Part shown: positions 26,117-35,998 of the stretch, piece by piece | Layout: every line of letters starts with the position of its first letter | Position numbering within the stretch: position 1 is the stretch's first letter | Assembly: GCF_025628985.1 (NCBI RefSeq) | Contig: NZ_JAOTEM010000001.1 | Span: forward strand, 682,001 to 746,000 | Source: Chryseobacterium edaphi | GTDB lineage: Bacteria; Bacteroidota; Bacteroidia; Flavobacteriales; Weeksellaceae | Reading direction: 5' to 3' | DNA: 64,000 bases | Position numbers and translations under genes: made by a program | Notes under the pieces: model-generated | The model's database searches: none | What the model was told of the DNA's origin: nothing | The model's input: the letters and a program-made list of their open reading frames with translations, nothing else

Positions 26117-29100
26117 ATGAAGAAATACAAAATAGCCATCGCCTTTTGTCTTCTGCCTTTTTCGTATGTATTTGCGCAGGAAGTAATTAAAGGTAAGGTA
26201 GTTTCCTCAAATCAAAAACCGTTGAGCGGGGTTGTTGTCACCGTTTCGGAAACAGGAGCCAATACTACTACAGACAGCAGCGGAGGATTTCAGATCAATG
26301 ATCTGCAAAAAGGGAATACTTTAATTTTTACATATCCCGATTATTCTACCCGTGAAGTGATTGTGGATGAAAAAACGGTTCTTAACATCGTCCTGGCTTC
26401 CGAAAAAATTAAAAACATAGACGAGGTTGTTGTAACCGGATATACAAAGCAGAAAAAGGCAGATATTACAGGTGCAGTTTCGGTGGTAGATATGAAAGAC
26501 CTGAACAAGCAGACCGAACCCAATCCGATCAAATCTTTGCAGGGAAGAGTAGCAGGTGTAAACATCACAGCCGACGGATCTCCTTCAGGCAGTAACACAA
26601 AAGTACTGATTCGTGGTGTCGGAACCCTGAATAATACCGACCCACTTTATGTAATAGATGGTGTTCCCACAAAAGCTGGAATGCACGAGCTTAACCCAAG
26701 TGATATAGAATCGATGCAGGTTCTGAAAGATGCGTCTTCTGCAAGTATCTACGGTTCCAGGGCTGCGAATGGCGTTATCATTATTACTACCAAAAAAGGT
26801 AAAAAAGGGAAAATGAGAATCGACCTCAATTATTATACTGCATATTCACAATATGCCAGAAAAACGGAGGTTCTAAATGCAAAACAATTCGGACAGGTCC
26901 TTTGGCAGGCCAATATCAATGACGGGCTGAACCCGAATTTGAATAATCTCAGCTACAATTTCGACTGGGGTGTTCAAAATGGTATTCCAACTTTATACAA
27001 TAGTTTCGTACCAGAATATTTAGATGCCGCAAAAACCATTAAATCCGCCAATACCAATTGGTATGATGAAGTTTCACAGACTGGTGTTGCCAATTCACTG
27101 GATGTCTCTGCATCAAGTGCTTCAGACAAAGGTTCTTATTTTTTCTCCTTGGGTTACTATGATAATGAAGGAATTGTGAAACAGACCAATTTTAAAAGAT
27201 TATCTGCCCGTGTGAATACCTCCTATAACTTTTTCGACGGAAAACTGAAAATCGGAGAAAATTTTACCTTTAACAGAACCAATGAACTTATGGATCCGGG
27301 TGTTCTGGATCCTGCTTTACGTGCTTTGCCCATAATACCGGTTCATACGGTAGACGGAATAGGATGGGGCGGTCCGGTTGGCGGAATGAACGACAGGCAA
27401 AACCCTGTAAGATTATTGGAATACAACAAAGATAACGGCTATCAGTACCAAAGATTCTTCGGAAATGTCTTTGCTGAATTACAGCCCGTAAAAAGCCTTA
27501 GCCTAAAATCCAGCTTTGGGATCGATCTTTCCAACTATTACAAAAGAATGCTGCAGCGAAGCTATGTTTCCGGATATCTGCAAAACAAAACCAATGCAGT
27601 GAATATTGACCAGTCAGATACCGAAAAGTGGACATGGACCAATACAGCACAGTATACAGCAAAAGCTGGTAATCATCAATTTGATCTTTTGGGCGGAATG
27701 GAAATGTACAAGGACACATTTAAAAATACCTGGCTGAGAAAAGAAGGTTTTCTTATTGAAACACCTGATTACATGTATCCAGATGCCGGAACCGGAGACG
27801 CTTTCAACGGCGGAAGTTCTACATATTACAGTCTGTTGTCTTACTTCGGGAAATTTTCGTACGACTATGACAACCGCTATCTTTTCTCAGCGACGATGCG
27901 TTACGATGGATCTTCCAGATTCGGAAAGAATAATCGTTTCGGAACATTTCCTGCATTTTCGGCAGGATGGAGAATCAATAAGGAAAATTTTGCACAAAAT
28001 CTGATTCCGTTTTTCTCAGATTTGAGGTTAAGGGCTGGCTGGGGACAAACCGGTAATCAGGAGATCAGTAATTCTGCGGTGTATTCTCTCTACATCGCAA
28101 ATTATGCAGGAGGAAATCCCACATGGGCGACATCTTATGGTACTGCTTACGATATTTCAGGTGTCGGAAGCGGATTGCTCCCTTCAGGATTTATCGCCAC
28201 ACAAACCAAAAATGATGACCTTCGATGGGAGACTACTACACAAACCAATTTAGGATTGGATTTCGGATTATTTAATCAGAAACTGACAGGGAGCGTAGAT
28301 GTATATAAAAAAGCAACTAAAGATATTTTGGTTTTGCCACCGTATCTTGGTGTGATTGGAGAAGGGGGAGATCGTTGGATCAATGGGGCATCTATGGAGA
28401 ACGAAGGAATAGAGGCTGCATTATCTTATCAGAATGAAACTGCGGGAGGTTTCCGCTACGAAGTCTCCGGGAATTTTTCAATGAACCGCAATAAAATTAC
28501 CGAACTTCCACAGTCGGTTGTCAATAACTATGGTGGGAACGGAACAACGGACAATATTCTTGGAAGACCGATCAACTCAATGTATGGTTATGTTGCAGAC
28601 GGGCTTTTCCGGACAGAGGCTGAGCTGGATAATTCCGCCACACAGCCAGGGAAAGGACTGGGGCGGATTCGCTATGCTGATTTAAATAGTGACGGCATTA
28701 TTGACGATAAGGACAGAACGTGGATCGGAAATCCGAATCCCGGATTTTCGTACGGAGTCAATTTCAACTTTTCTTATAAGAACTTTGACCTTTCTGCATT
28801 CTGGCAGGGTATCGGTGATGTAGATGTCATCAATTCAAAAAAGTATCAGACTGACTTTTGGAGTGTAGATGATGTAGGTTCCAACAAAGGTACAAGGCTT
28901 CTGAATGCGTGGTCTCCTCAAAACCCAAATTCGGATATTCCTGCTCTTACAACAGTGGACAGTAACGCAGAATCAAGATTCTCATCTTACTACGTGGAAA
29001 ACGGAAGTTATCTGAAATTGAGGGTCTTGCAATTGGGTTACACTTTCCCAAAATCTCTGATGGAGCAATATCATATATCCAATTTCAGGATGTATGCAAG

Positions 29101-29218
29101 TGTACAGAATCTCTGGACAATAAAATCCAAAAGCTTTACAGGAATAGATCCTGAGACACCGGCATTTGGTTACCCGTTACCGTTAACGTTCAATTTTGGA
29201 GTTAATTTTTCCCTATAA
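26117..29218 (+). CDS. susC: SusC-like TonB-dependent outer-membrane fructan transporter
   Basis: 1033 residues. Signal peptide (ending FAQ at ~21), a carboxypeptidase-regulatory-like domain (~24-95), a TonB-box/plug region beginning EVVVTGYTKQKK, plug motifs VLIRGVGTLNNTDPLYV and SIYGSRAANGVI, and a long beta-barrel ending in aromatic strands. It imports oligosaccharides across the outer membrane with energy from TonB. It is 11 bases after the GH32 gene and 18 bases before susD, so it is in the operon. Confidence 0.95.
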   Translation: MKKYKIAIAFCLLPFSYVFAQEVIKGKVVSSNQKPLSGVVVTVSETGANTTTDSSGGFQINDLQKGNTLIFTYPDYSTREVIVDEKTVLNIVLASEKIKNIDEVVVTGYTKQKKADITGAVSVVDMKDLNKQTEPNPIKSLQGRVAGVNITADGSPSGSNTKVLIRGVGTLNNTDPLYVIDGVPTKAGMHELNPSDIESMQVLKDASSASIYGSRAANGVIIITTKKGKKGKMRIDLNYYTAYSQYARKTEVLNAKQFGQVLWQANINDGLNPNLNNLSYNFDWGVQNGIPTLYNSFVPEYLDAAKTIKSANTNWYDEVSQTGVANSLDVSASSASDKGSYFFSLGYYDNEGIVKQTNFKRLSARVNTSYNFFDGKLKIGENFTFNRTNELMDPGVLDPALRALPIIPVHTVDGIGWGGPVGGMNDRQNPVRLLEYNKDNGYQYQRFFGNVFAELQPVKSLSLKSSFGIDLSNYYKRMLQRSYVSGYLQNKTNAVNIDQSDTEKWTWTNTAQYTAKAGNHQFDLLGGMEMYKDTFKNTWLRKEGFLIETPDYMYPDAGTGDAFNGGSSTYYSLLSYFGKFSYDYDNRYLFSATMRYDGSSRFGKNNRFGTFPAFSAGWRINKENFAQNLIPFFSDLRLRAGWGQTGNQEISNSAVYSLYIANYAGGNPTWATSYGTAYDISGVGSGLLPSGFIATQTKNDDLRWETTTQTNLGLDFGLFNQKLTGSVDVYKKATKDILVLPPYLGVIGEGGDRWINGASMENEGIEAALSYQNETAGGFRYEVSGNFSMNRNKITELPQSVVNNYGGNGTTDNILGRPINSMYGYVADGLFRTEAELDNSATQPGKGLGRIRYADLNSDGIIDDKDRTWIGNPNPGFSYGVNFNFSYKNFDLSAFWQGIGDVDVINSKKYQTDFWSVDDVGSNKGTRLLNAWSPQNPNSDIPALTTVDSNAESRFSSYYVENGSYLKLRVLQLGYTFPKSLMEQYHISNFRMYASVQNLWTIKSKSFTGIDPETPAFGYPLPLTFNFGVNFSL

Positions 29219-29236
29219 TATTAAAATAATAAAAAA

Positions 29237-30934
29237 ATGAAAAAGAATATACTTTATATAATAGCATTTGCCTTTATGCTTGGTAGCACTTCCTGCAACG
29301 ATTTTCTTGACAACGAACCCAGAGGTGTCCTTTCAGAAGCTGATGTGGTAACACCTCAGAATGTGGATGGTTTTGTGGTTGCTGCATATGCATCTCTTGG
29401 AAATGACCATTATGATACTCCTTTCAGTCTTTGGCCATACGGCAATGTCCGTTCTGATGATGCATACAAGGGAGGAAGCGGAACAAATGATATACAGACT
29501 TTTCACTTTTTTGAAATTTCAAACAACATCCGTCCTGATTTTGGTGAATTAGACAGGTTATGGTATCTCAATTATGTAGGGATTTCCAGATGTAACAAAG
29601 CTATTGCCGCACTTAATCAGCTTTCAGACTCCGAATATCCAAACAGGCAAAGGAGGATTGCGGAGATGAATTTTGTAAGAGGACATTACTACTTTTTATT
29701 AAAAACTTTATTTAAATATGTGCCTTATGTGGATGAGAATACTCCGATAGATGACCATCCGAAAATTTCAAATAAGGCTAAGACAGATCAACAGCTATGG
29801 GAAGCCATTGCTTCAAACTTTGAGTTCGCAGCTGCCAACCTTCCTCCTACTCAGTCTGAAGTGGGAAGGCCTAAGAAAAGTGCTGCCTACGCTTACCTTG
29901 CTAAAGTAAGGCTGTATCAGGCATACGAACAGGACGCTAATTATACGGTTACTCAGATAAATCCGGTTACCCTTCAAAAATCTGTTGATGCTGCCAATCA
30001 GGTAATAGGTAATTATACACTTGAGCCTGACTTTGGATACAATTTCATGCCTGGTACCTACGAAAACGGTCCTGAAGCGGTATTTTCCATTCAGTATTCA
30101 GATAATGACGGAACCCTCTTTGGAAGGCTTAACTATGGTGATGTGCTTTCTCTTCCGCAAGGTTTAGGCTGCTGTGATTTTCATAAGCCAAGCCAGAATC
30201 TGGTGAATGCATTCAAAACAACACCTCAGGGATTACCAATGTTTGACACTTACAATGACACAGATCTGAACTACAATCAATTAAACAATTACAAAGTAGA
30301 TCCCAGACTTTATCATACTGTCGCATTGCCGGGCTTGCCATGGAAATATGAGGAAAACAAAATCTTTCAGGAAAGCTGGAGCAGAAGCCCGGGAACGTAC
30401 GGGTATTATTCTTCATTAAAAGAAAATGTTCCGGTAGGATGTGGCTGTACTGTGAATGTGGATCCCTTTTACGGCAATTCCAAAAACAGAATCATTATAA
30501 GATACTCCGATGTTTTGCTGATGAAAGCTGAAGCCCTAATTGAACTAGGACAGATCAACGAAGCATTACCACTAATCAATCAGGTGAGGCAGCGTGCTGC
30601 CAACAGTACCGTTCTTACTGGGAATTATACGACCAATAATCTGATCAGCAAGTATGAGCCTGGTGTAAACTGCACGTGGAATCAGGATTTTGCAAGAAAA
30701 GCATTACGATGGGAGAGAAGAATGGAATTTGCAATGGAGGGCTCCCGGTTTTTTGACCTGGTGAGATGGGGTGTTACAGCTGGAACAATGAACACTTATT
30801 ATTCTGTTGAGAAGACGAAAAGATCTTTCTACTCGCAGGCGGGTTTTGATCACGGTATTGAGGAATACTGTCCGATTCCTTTATCGCAGATCAATTTCAG
30901 TCAGGGATTATACAAACAAAATAACGGATATTAA
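29237..30934 (+). CDS. susD: SusD-like fructan-binding lipoprotein
   Basis: 565 residues. Lipoprotein signal ending GSTSC with the typical SusD start NDFLDNEPRG. Helical TPR-type scaffold in the N-terminal half and the RagB/SusD C-terminal domain with KALRWERRMEFAMEGSRFFD and LVRWG. SusD caps the SusC barrel at the cell surface and binds glycan. Ligand is assigned from the neighbouring GH32 and fructokinase genes. Confidence 0.94.
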   Translation: MKKNILYIIAFAFMLGSTSCNDFLDNEPRGVLSEADVVTPQNVDGFVVAAYASLGNDHYDTPFSLWPYGNVRSDDAYKGGSGTNDIQTFHFFEISNNIRPDFGELDRLWYLNYVGISRCNKAIAALNQLSDSEYPNRQRRIAEMNFVRGHYYFLLKTLFKYVPYVDENTPIDDHPKISNKAKTDQQLWEAIASNFEFAAANLPPTQSEVGRPKKSAAYAYLAKVRLYQAYEQDANYTVTQINPVTLQKSVDAANQVIGNYTLEPDFGYNFMPGTYENGPEAVFSIQYSDNDGTLFGRLNYGDVLSLPQGLGCCDFHKPSQNLVNAFKTTPQGLPMFDTYNDTDLNYNQLNNYKVDPRLYHTVALPGLPWKYEENKIFQESWSRSPGTYGYYSSLKENVPVGCGCTVNVDPFYGNSKNRIIIRYSDVLLMKAEALIELGQINEALPLINQVRQRAANSTVLTGNYTTNNLISKYEPGVNCTWNQDFARKALRWERRMEFAMEGSRFFDLVRWGVTAGTMNTYYSVEKTKRSFYSQAGFDHGIEEYCPIPLSQINFSQGLYKQNNGY

Positions 30935-30946
30935 AATATAATACCA

Positions 30947-32341
30947 ATGAAAACAAAAATCAAGAAAACATACAGTATATTCATTCTGCTTATGACAGCG
31001 GCTCTGATTTGGTCGTGCGAAAATCAGATGGAAGATGGGCTTGTTACTGATGTTTCAGTAAATATCTCTTCCTTCAGGGTAAACGGGGTTTCGGGAGAAA
31101 TTGATCAAAAAGATGATAAAATCACTGTCACGTTACCTTATGGTACAAGTGTAAATACATTAGCTCCGGTTATTGAAATACCTCAGGGCGCAACAGTTTC
31201 ACCAGGATCGGGATCAGCGATTGATTTTTCGCAACCGGTAAAATTTAAAGTAAAAAACGGAAACATCTTTAAAGATTATTTGGTTACTGTAAAGGCTCAG
31301 AGCCCAATCATCAGCTTTAAAATTAACGGATTATCGGCTACCATCAATCATTCGGGAAAATCTATCTCCCTCACAATGCCGGAAGGAACAAATCTTACCG
31401 CTTTGCAGCCAATGATAGAACTGGGAAATGGTGTCAGCATCAGTCCAGGATCGGGAACAACAATTAACTTTACCAGTCCGGTTTCGTTTACTGTTTCCAA
31501 TGGCAGCACAACCGAGATATATACAGCTAAAGTGACAACTCCTATTTCGGGACCATCCGTTGCATTTCTTGGTACGGCATCTACGAGAACAGGATTAACA
31601 AATCCCGATGAGATTGCAGCTGCCGACTGGCTTTTTGGAAAATTTTCAGGAGCGATGTACGTCTCGTTTGCTGATGTTGCAAACGGTGCTGCAAATCTTA
31701 ACAATATTGATGTGATATGGTGGCATTTTGATTCTGCTACAGCTTTACCGACAGATGCAATGAATTCTAATGTAACATCCAAAATCAAAACTTACCTGAA
31801 TGGTGGTGGAAATATACTGCTTACAAGCTTTGCTGCACAGTATGTTGACGCATTGGGGATCGTTCCCTCAGGGAAGGGACCGAATAACGTTTTCGGAGAT
31901 TTCCTTCCAAACGGATTTATAGATACAGGAATTGACTGGGGAATTTCTTTCAAAGGTAATGAGATTCATCCTGTATTTGATGGTCTTCAGACTTATGAGT
32001 CAGGGAAAGCTAACCTTCTTCAGAAAGGCACATTTCGTCTGAATCATACAGCATGGTGGTTTCTGCCTGATTGGGGCGGATATGTCAATGGTGCCGGCTG
32101 GCGAAATCAGACAGGCGGTAATAATCTTGCAAGTGAAGCTTGGGACAATACACTGGACGGACGTGTTGCCATTGCTGAATTTCCTGGCGGAACTGCCAAT
32201 AAAAAATGTATGGTGATCTGTACGGGTGCCTACGACTGGTACAATGAGACGGTAAACGGAACTCCAAGCCAGGCCAATTCATTTCAGGATAACATCAGAA
32301 AGATGACGGAGAACAGTCTAAATTATCTTGTAACCCATTAA
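30947..32341 (+). CDS. DUF4960 surface glycan-binding lipoprotein (BT1761-like)
   Basis: 464 residues. Lipoprotein signal (LIWSC), two tandem ~80-residue beta domains that are internal repeats (SSFRVNGVSGEI and ISFKINGLSATI, each with a VSPGSGS/ISPGSGT motif), then a C-terminal ~260-residue domain (from VAFLGTASTR) resembling DUF4960. The same architecture occurs in BT1761, the surface levan-binding protein of B. thetaiotaomicron. It sits 12 bases after susD, the usual place of a SusE/F-like binding protein. Levan preference is inferred. Confidence 0.82.
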   Translation: MKTKIKKTYSIFILLMTAALIWSCENQMEDGLVTDVSVNISSFRVNGVSGEIDQKDDKITVTLPYGTSVNTLAPVIEIPQGATVSPGSGSAIDFSQPVKFKVKNGNIFKDYLVTVKAQSPIISFKINGLSATINHSGKSISLTMPEGTNLTALQPMIELGNGVSISPGSGTTINFTSPVSFTVSNGSTTEIYTAKVTTPISGPSVAFLGTASTRTGLTNPDEIAAADWLFGKFSGAMYVSFADVANGAANLNNIDVIWWHFDSATALPTDAMNSNVTSKIKTYLNGGGNILLTSFAAQYVDALGIVPSGKGPNNVFGDFLPNGFIDTGIDWGISFKGNEIHPVFDGLQTYESGKANLLQKGTFRLNHTAWWFLPDWGGYVNGAGWRNQTGGNNLASEAWDNTLDGRVAIAEFPGGTANKKCMVICTGAYDWYNETVNGTPSQANSFQDNIRKMTENSLNYLVTH

Positions 32342-32352
32342 TATCAGAATCA

Positions 32353-33894
32353 ATGTCAATAAAAAAAATATGTATAGCAGCCATACTTTCAGTGGCAACA
32401 TTTTCCTGTCAGAATCACGATTCAGAAACAGAGATTAATCCGCAGGATATATACAGCAAAACCAATATTTTTCCTCAGCCGCCCAACCGGTGGATGGGAG
32501 AAAACAATCCTTACTACACCGAAGGTTATGCAGGGGACGTCATGCCTTACTATGAAAACGGGAAGTTCCATCTTTTCTTTCTTCACGATGCAAAAACAAA
32601 ACCTGCAGGTGAAGGATTTCACGATATTCATAGTTTCGAGACCAGCAATTTTACAGATTTTATTTATCAAGGAAGACAAGTTGCTTATGGAACAGCATCT
32701 GAAGCCGATTTCGCGGTGGGGACAGGAAGCCTTGTGAAGTCAGGCAGCACTTACTATTACTTTTATACAGGTCACAATGCCACGGCTTCATTCCTGTCAG
32801 GTAATCCACGGGAGAGTGTTCTATTGGCAACAAGTACGGATATGAAAAACTGGACGAAGGTCAAGAATTTTAAAATTACTGCTCCCGCAGGATATTATGA
32901 TTACGAATTCCGTGATCCTCACGTTTTCTTTAATTCTGAAGATGGAAAATACTGGATGCTCGTTTCTGCTCAGACTTCTGACAAGAAGGCGGTTGTCCTG
33001 AAATTTACCACAACCAATCCGGCAACAGAAAACTGGACTGTACAAAATCCGATTTATACCACCAGCTCTTCCGAGAATTATATTATGCTGGAATGTCCGG
33101 ATCTTTTCAAAATAGGCAATTACTGGTACCTCGTTTTCTCTGAAAACTGGAGTAACAATGCCGGAACGCATTATCGCATTTCGACTTCACCAAACGGACC
33201 ATGGACTACGCCTCAGAATGACCGTCTTGACGGATCTTATCTGTATGCTGCCAAAACGGTTTCAGATAATACAAACCGTTATCTGGTTGGATGGACCGCC
33301 AGAAAAACGCCAGAAAATAACGCCGGAGGAAAAGATTGGGCGGGAAATATTGTCAGTCACAAACTGGTTCAAAACACCGACGGTACACTGGCTGTAAAAC
33401 CGGTTTCAAATTTGTCATCTGTGTTTGGTCAAAACACTGCAATATCAGTTGAGAAAATTACTGGGAATGTTTCTCAGAATGGAAGTAGCTTTAATTTATC
33501 TGCTGGTTCTCAGGTTACTTTTTCAAAACTTCAGAAAGCCAATCAGATTAACTTTACATTGAATGTATCAGCTGGAAAAGCGGGTATTATTCTGGCGCAG
33601 GACGCCGACACCGGCAGCGGAGTAAGGATTGCGTTTGAACCTGGAAATAACAGAATCGCAGCTTATGTAATGAATAGTGGTTCGGAGGATTTGATGAATT
33701 ATTATCCTCTAAGTTCGGTTTCAGGGACATCATATACTGTTACAGCCTCAATAAGTAACGATGTTTGCGTGGTCTATATCAATGATAAAATTGCGTTCAC
33801 CAACAGAATTTATTCTATTGCTAATAAAAAATGGAGTATTTTTAGTTCATCAGAGAGTTCATTCAGTAATATTAATATTAAAAATCCCAATTAA
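32353..33894 (+). CDS. GH32-family lipoprotein with atypical nucleophile motif
   Basis: 513 residues. Lipoprotein signal ending ATFSC followed by an acidic stretch (QNHDSETE), compatible with surface export. Glycoside hydrolase family 32 propeller: the usual WMNDPNG is replaced by an insertion-bearing GDVMPYYENG with candidate nucleophile Asp62; Asp188 (FRDPH) and Glu247 (LECPD) are the other two catalytic carboxylates. A concanavalin-like C-terminal domain follows (~345-513). Probably a surface fructanase that cuts polymer before import. Subfamily and endo/exo mode unknown. The stop overlaps the fructokinase start (TAATG). Confidence 0.82.
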   Translation: MSIKKICIAAILSVATFSCQNHDSETEINPQDIYSKTNIFPQPPNRWMGENNPYYTEGYAGDVMPYYENGKFHLFFLHDAKTKPAGEGFHDIHSFETSNFTDFIYQGRQVAYGTASEADFAVGTGSLVKSGSTYYYFYTGHNATASFLSGNPRESVLLATSTDMKNWTKVKNFKITAPAGYYDYEFRDPHVFFNSEDGKYWMLVSAQTSDKKAVVLKFTTTNPATENWTVQNPIYTTSSSENYIMLECPDLFKIGNYWYLVFSENWSNNAGTHYRISTSPNGPWTTPQNDRLDGSYLYAAKTVSDNTNRYLVGWTARKTPENNAGGKDWAGNIVSHKLVQNTDGTLAVKPVSNLSSVFGQNTAISVEKITGNVSQNGSSFNLSAGSQVTFSKLQKANQINFTLNVSAGKAGIILAQDADTGSGVRIAFEPGNNRIAAYVMNSGSEDLMNYYPLSSVSGTSYTVTASISNDVCVVYINDKIAFTNRIYSIANKKWSIFSSSESSFSNINIKNPN

Positions 33895-34805
33895 TGTTTA
33901 TCAATAAAAAAATTAATGTAATAAGTTTTGGAGAAGTACTTTTCGATGTTTTTGGGTCGGAGAAAAAAATCGGCGGGGCACCTCTCAATCTTGCTCTGAG
34001 AACAGCTTCGTATGGATTTCCCGTTTCTATCATCAGTGCCATTGGAAATGATGATGACGGAAAAGTAATTCTGGATTTCATTAAAGAAAATGCTGTTGAC
34101 GGTGCCGGAATTATTGTTTCTCCCCAATATGAAACAGGAATTGTTCAGGTTTCCCTGAATGAACGTGGTTCTGCAACTTACGAGATCAAGTTTCCTTCTG
34201 CGTGGGATTTTATCAGTGCTGATGAGAAAATAATGGATACCGTAAACAAGGCCGATGTTTTTTTCTATGGAAGCCTTGCTTGCAGAAATGATGTTTCCCA
34301 AAACACACTTTTCTCCATATTAAATTCCAATGATAAAATGTTTAAAGTTTTTGATGTAAACTTAAGAAAACCATTTTATAATATTCAGCTGTTAGAAAAG
34401 CTTATGAACAAGGCAGACTTTATCAAATTTAATGATGAGGAAATTCTGGAGATTGCGTCTGAAATGGGATTTAAGTCCGATGATCTCGAATTAAACATCA
34501 AGTTTATATCAGAAAAAACAAACACCACGGCAATATGTGTAACTTTAGGCAAACACGGATCCATCCTGCTATGGAATGATGAATTGTATAGACACGAAGG
34601 TTATCCTGTGAAAGTAGCAGATACGGTGGGAGCAGGAGATTCTTTTTTGGCCAGCCTGATTGCAAAGTTGCTTTCAGATCAAAATCCTATTGATGCTCTC
34701 AATTTCGCAAGCGCTGTCGGTGCTTTGGTAGCGAGTTACTCAGGTGCAAATCCTAAAATAGAAAATTCTGAAATAGAGGTATTTCTGGAACAGAACGCTG
34801 TTTAA
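33894..34805 (+). CDS. fructokinase, PfkB/ribokinase family
   Basis: 303 residues; transfers phosphate from ATP to fructose in the cytoplasm, feeding glycolysis. N-terminal substrate-site motif IGGAPLNLALRTASYG, the family signature DTVGAGDSF with catalytic Asp249, and an ATP-site Gly-rich segment are visible. It is the last gene of the fructan operon, translationally coupled to the upstream GH32 and followed by a terminator. Homologous in role to BT1757. Confidence 0.92.
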   Translation: MFINKKINVISFGEVLFDVFGSEKKIGGAPLNLALRTASYGFPVSIISAIGNDDDGKVILDFIKENAVDGAGIIVSPQYETGIVQVSLNERGSATYEIKFPSAWDFISADEKIMDTVNKADVFFYGSLACRNDVSQNTLFSILNSNDKMFKVFDVNLRKPFYNIQLLEKLMNKADFIKFNDEEILEIASEMGFKSDDLELNIKFISEKTNTTAICVTLGKHGSILLWNDELYRHEGYPVKVADTVGAGDSFLASLIAKLLSDQNPIDALNFASAVGALVASYSGANPKIENSEIEVFLEQNAV

Positions 34806-35328
34806 AGACCGAATATATCTAATTACGTAGGAATTACCAATCTTTTGGACGGATAAAGGCCTGCCCATCTAACTTTTCTGATGGGAAGGCTTTTTTTTGT
34901 AAGTAGATATTTTTGCGGTATAAAGAAACCATATGTAACCACACAAAGTAGGTTTTGTAATAGTTTGAAAGTGATTTGTTAAATTTTAATGCGGCCTGCT
35001 AATGTACATATCTCCCCCCGAAGATATAATTTGCAGGAGTAGAGCTTTCCAGCATTTTAATGATCAATATTGAATGATTATACATACTCCATAAAGGTTG
35101 AATGATCTTTTAGGTGTGGACGAAATTGATAGGTAATTCGTTACTGCGTTGTAACTGATGGATCTCTGCTTAAGTGACAGAAGTAATTATGAAAGAATGA
35201 AATAGTACTATATTTACGTATCACGTGAAAAGAGTAAGATATTCACTAGATTTATACTGGAGTGAAGGATATGTAAATAAAAACTACTTGATGATTTTTC
35301 AAAATTATTAAATATATTTTATCTAAAT
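34806..35328. other. 523-bp intergenic region after the fructan operon
   Basis: Holds the operon terminator at 34859-34898. The remaining ~430 bases show no coding frame and no structure I can support. Confidence 0.6.
34859..34898 (+). terminator. Rho-independent terminator of the fructan operon
   Basis: GCCTGCCCATC (34859-34869) pairs with GATGGGAAGGC (34880-34890), one mismatch, then T8. Confidence 0.92.
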
Positions 35329-35895
35329 TTATTTCTCCAACATAGAAATTAGTTTTACCATCATTACAATTACTCCTTCTTTGTCTGTAGGAATAACATT
35401 ACTTACGATGGTATAGCCTTCTACAAATGGAATAAGAAAACTAACGATTTCATCAGGCTTTTTACAGAATGTGGAAACTAAATCTATCATCCATAGGCAG
35501 TAGGTCTTATAATACCTTTCTACAGCATCCTGCAATTCTTTATTTCTTGAAGCTAAAGTCCATATTTCCTGGAACATTAACGTCTGATGGCTGGATCTTC
35601 CATCTATTAACAGCATATTTAATATTTTTTCCAGAAAAACATTTTTATCAGGTGTGCTGTCAACACTCAAAAGTTTAATAGCATGGGAGAGTTCTTTCTT
35701 GCAGCTTTCAAAATAAAATTCTACAGTGGCAATCAAGAGCAGATTTTTATCCTTATAATAATACTGAAGGTTACTTAAGGACAAATCAGCATTTTTCGCT
35801 ACTTTTCTCATCGACAGATTTTCTGCTCCTTCTTTGGTAAGTAAATCTATGGTTGTTGATAAAATCTTATTTAAACGTTCCTCCTTTTTGTCCAT
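35329..35895 (-). CDS. TetR/AcrR family repressor
   Basis: 188 residues. N-terminal helix-turn-helix with ENLSMRKVAKNADLSLSNLQ followed by YYYKDKNLLL, the usual TetR pattern; the C-terminal ligand domain is not assignable. It is transcribed away from the reductase gene at 35999, and the 103 bases between them hold two identical palindromes (35936-35951, 35961-35976), so it very likely represses both itself and the reductase operon. Confidence 0.88.
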   Translation of the reverse strand: MDKKEERLNKILSTTIDLLTKEGAENLSMRKVAKNADLSLSNLQYYYKDKNLLLIATVEFYFESCKKELSHAIKLLSVDSTPDKNVFLEKILNMLLIDGRSSHQTLMFQEIWTLASRNKELQDAVERYYKTYCLWMIDLVSTFCKKPDEIVSFLIPFVEGYTIVSNVIPTDKEGVIVMMVKLISMLEK

Positions 35896-35926
35896 CCTGT
35901 AAATTTAAAAATAAAATATTAAAGTA

Positions 35927-35957
35927 TTGCTGGTTTAGGTCAAATGACCTATATTTG
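35927..35957 (+). promoter_or_regulatory. promoter of the 35999 operon
   Basis: TTG at 35927-35929, 20-bp spacer, TATATTTG at 35950-35957. The -7 box lies between the two TetR palindromes, so repressor binding would cover the promoter on both sides. Confidence 0.75.
35936..35951. promoter_or_regulatory. TetR operator, site 1
   Basis: TAGGTCAAATGACCTA: 7-bp arms TAGGTCA/TGACCTA around AA. Identical to site 2 and spaced 25 bp start to start. It overlaps the spacer and -7 box. Confidence 0.82.
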
Positions 35958-35960
35958 CAT

Positions 35961-35976
35961 TAGGTCAAATGACCTA
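35961..35976. promoter_or_regulatory. TetR operator, site 2
   Basis: Second exact copy of TAGGTCAAATGACCTA, at the expected transcription start of the 35999 operon. Confidence 0.82.
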
Positions 35977-35998
35977 AAATAAAATTAAAATATTTTTT

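Noticed and set aside
31348..31788. 146-codon minus-strand frame inside the DUF4960 gene
   Set aside because: Antisense to a well-supported lipoprotein gene; no recognisable protein features.
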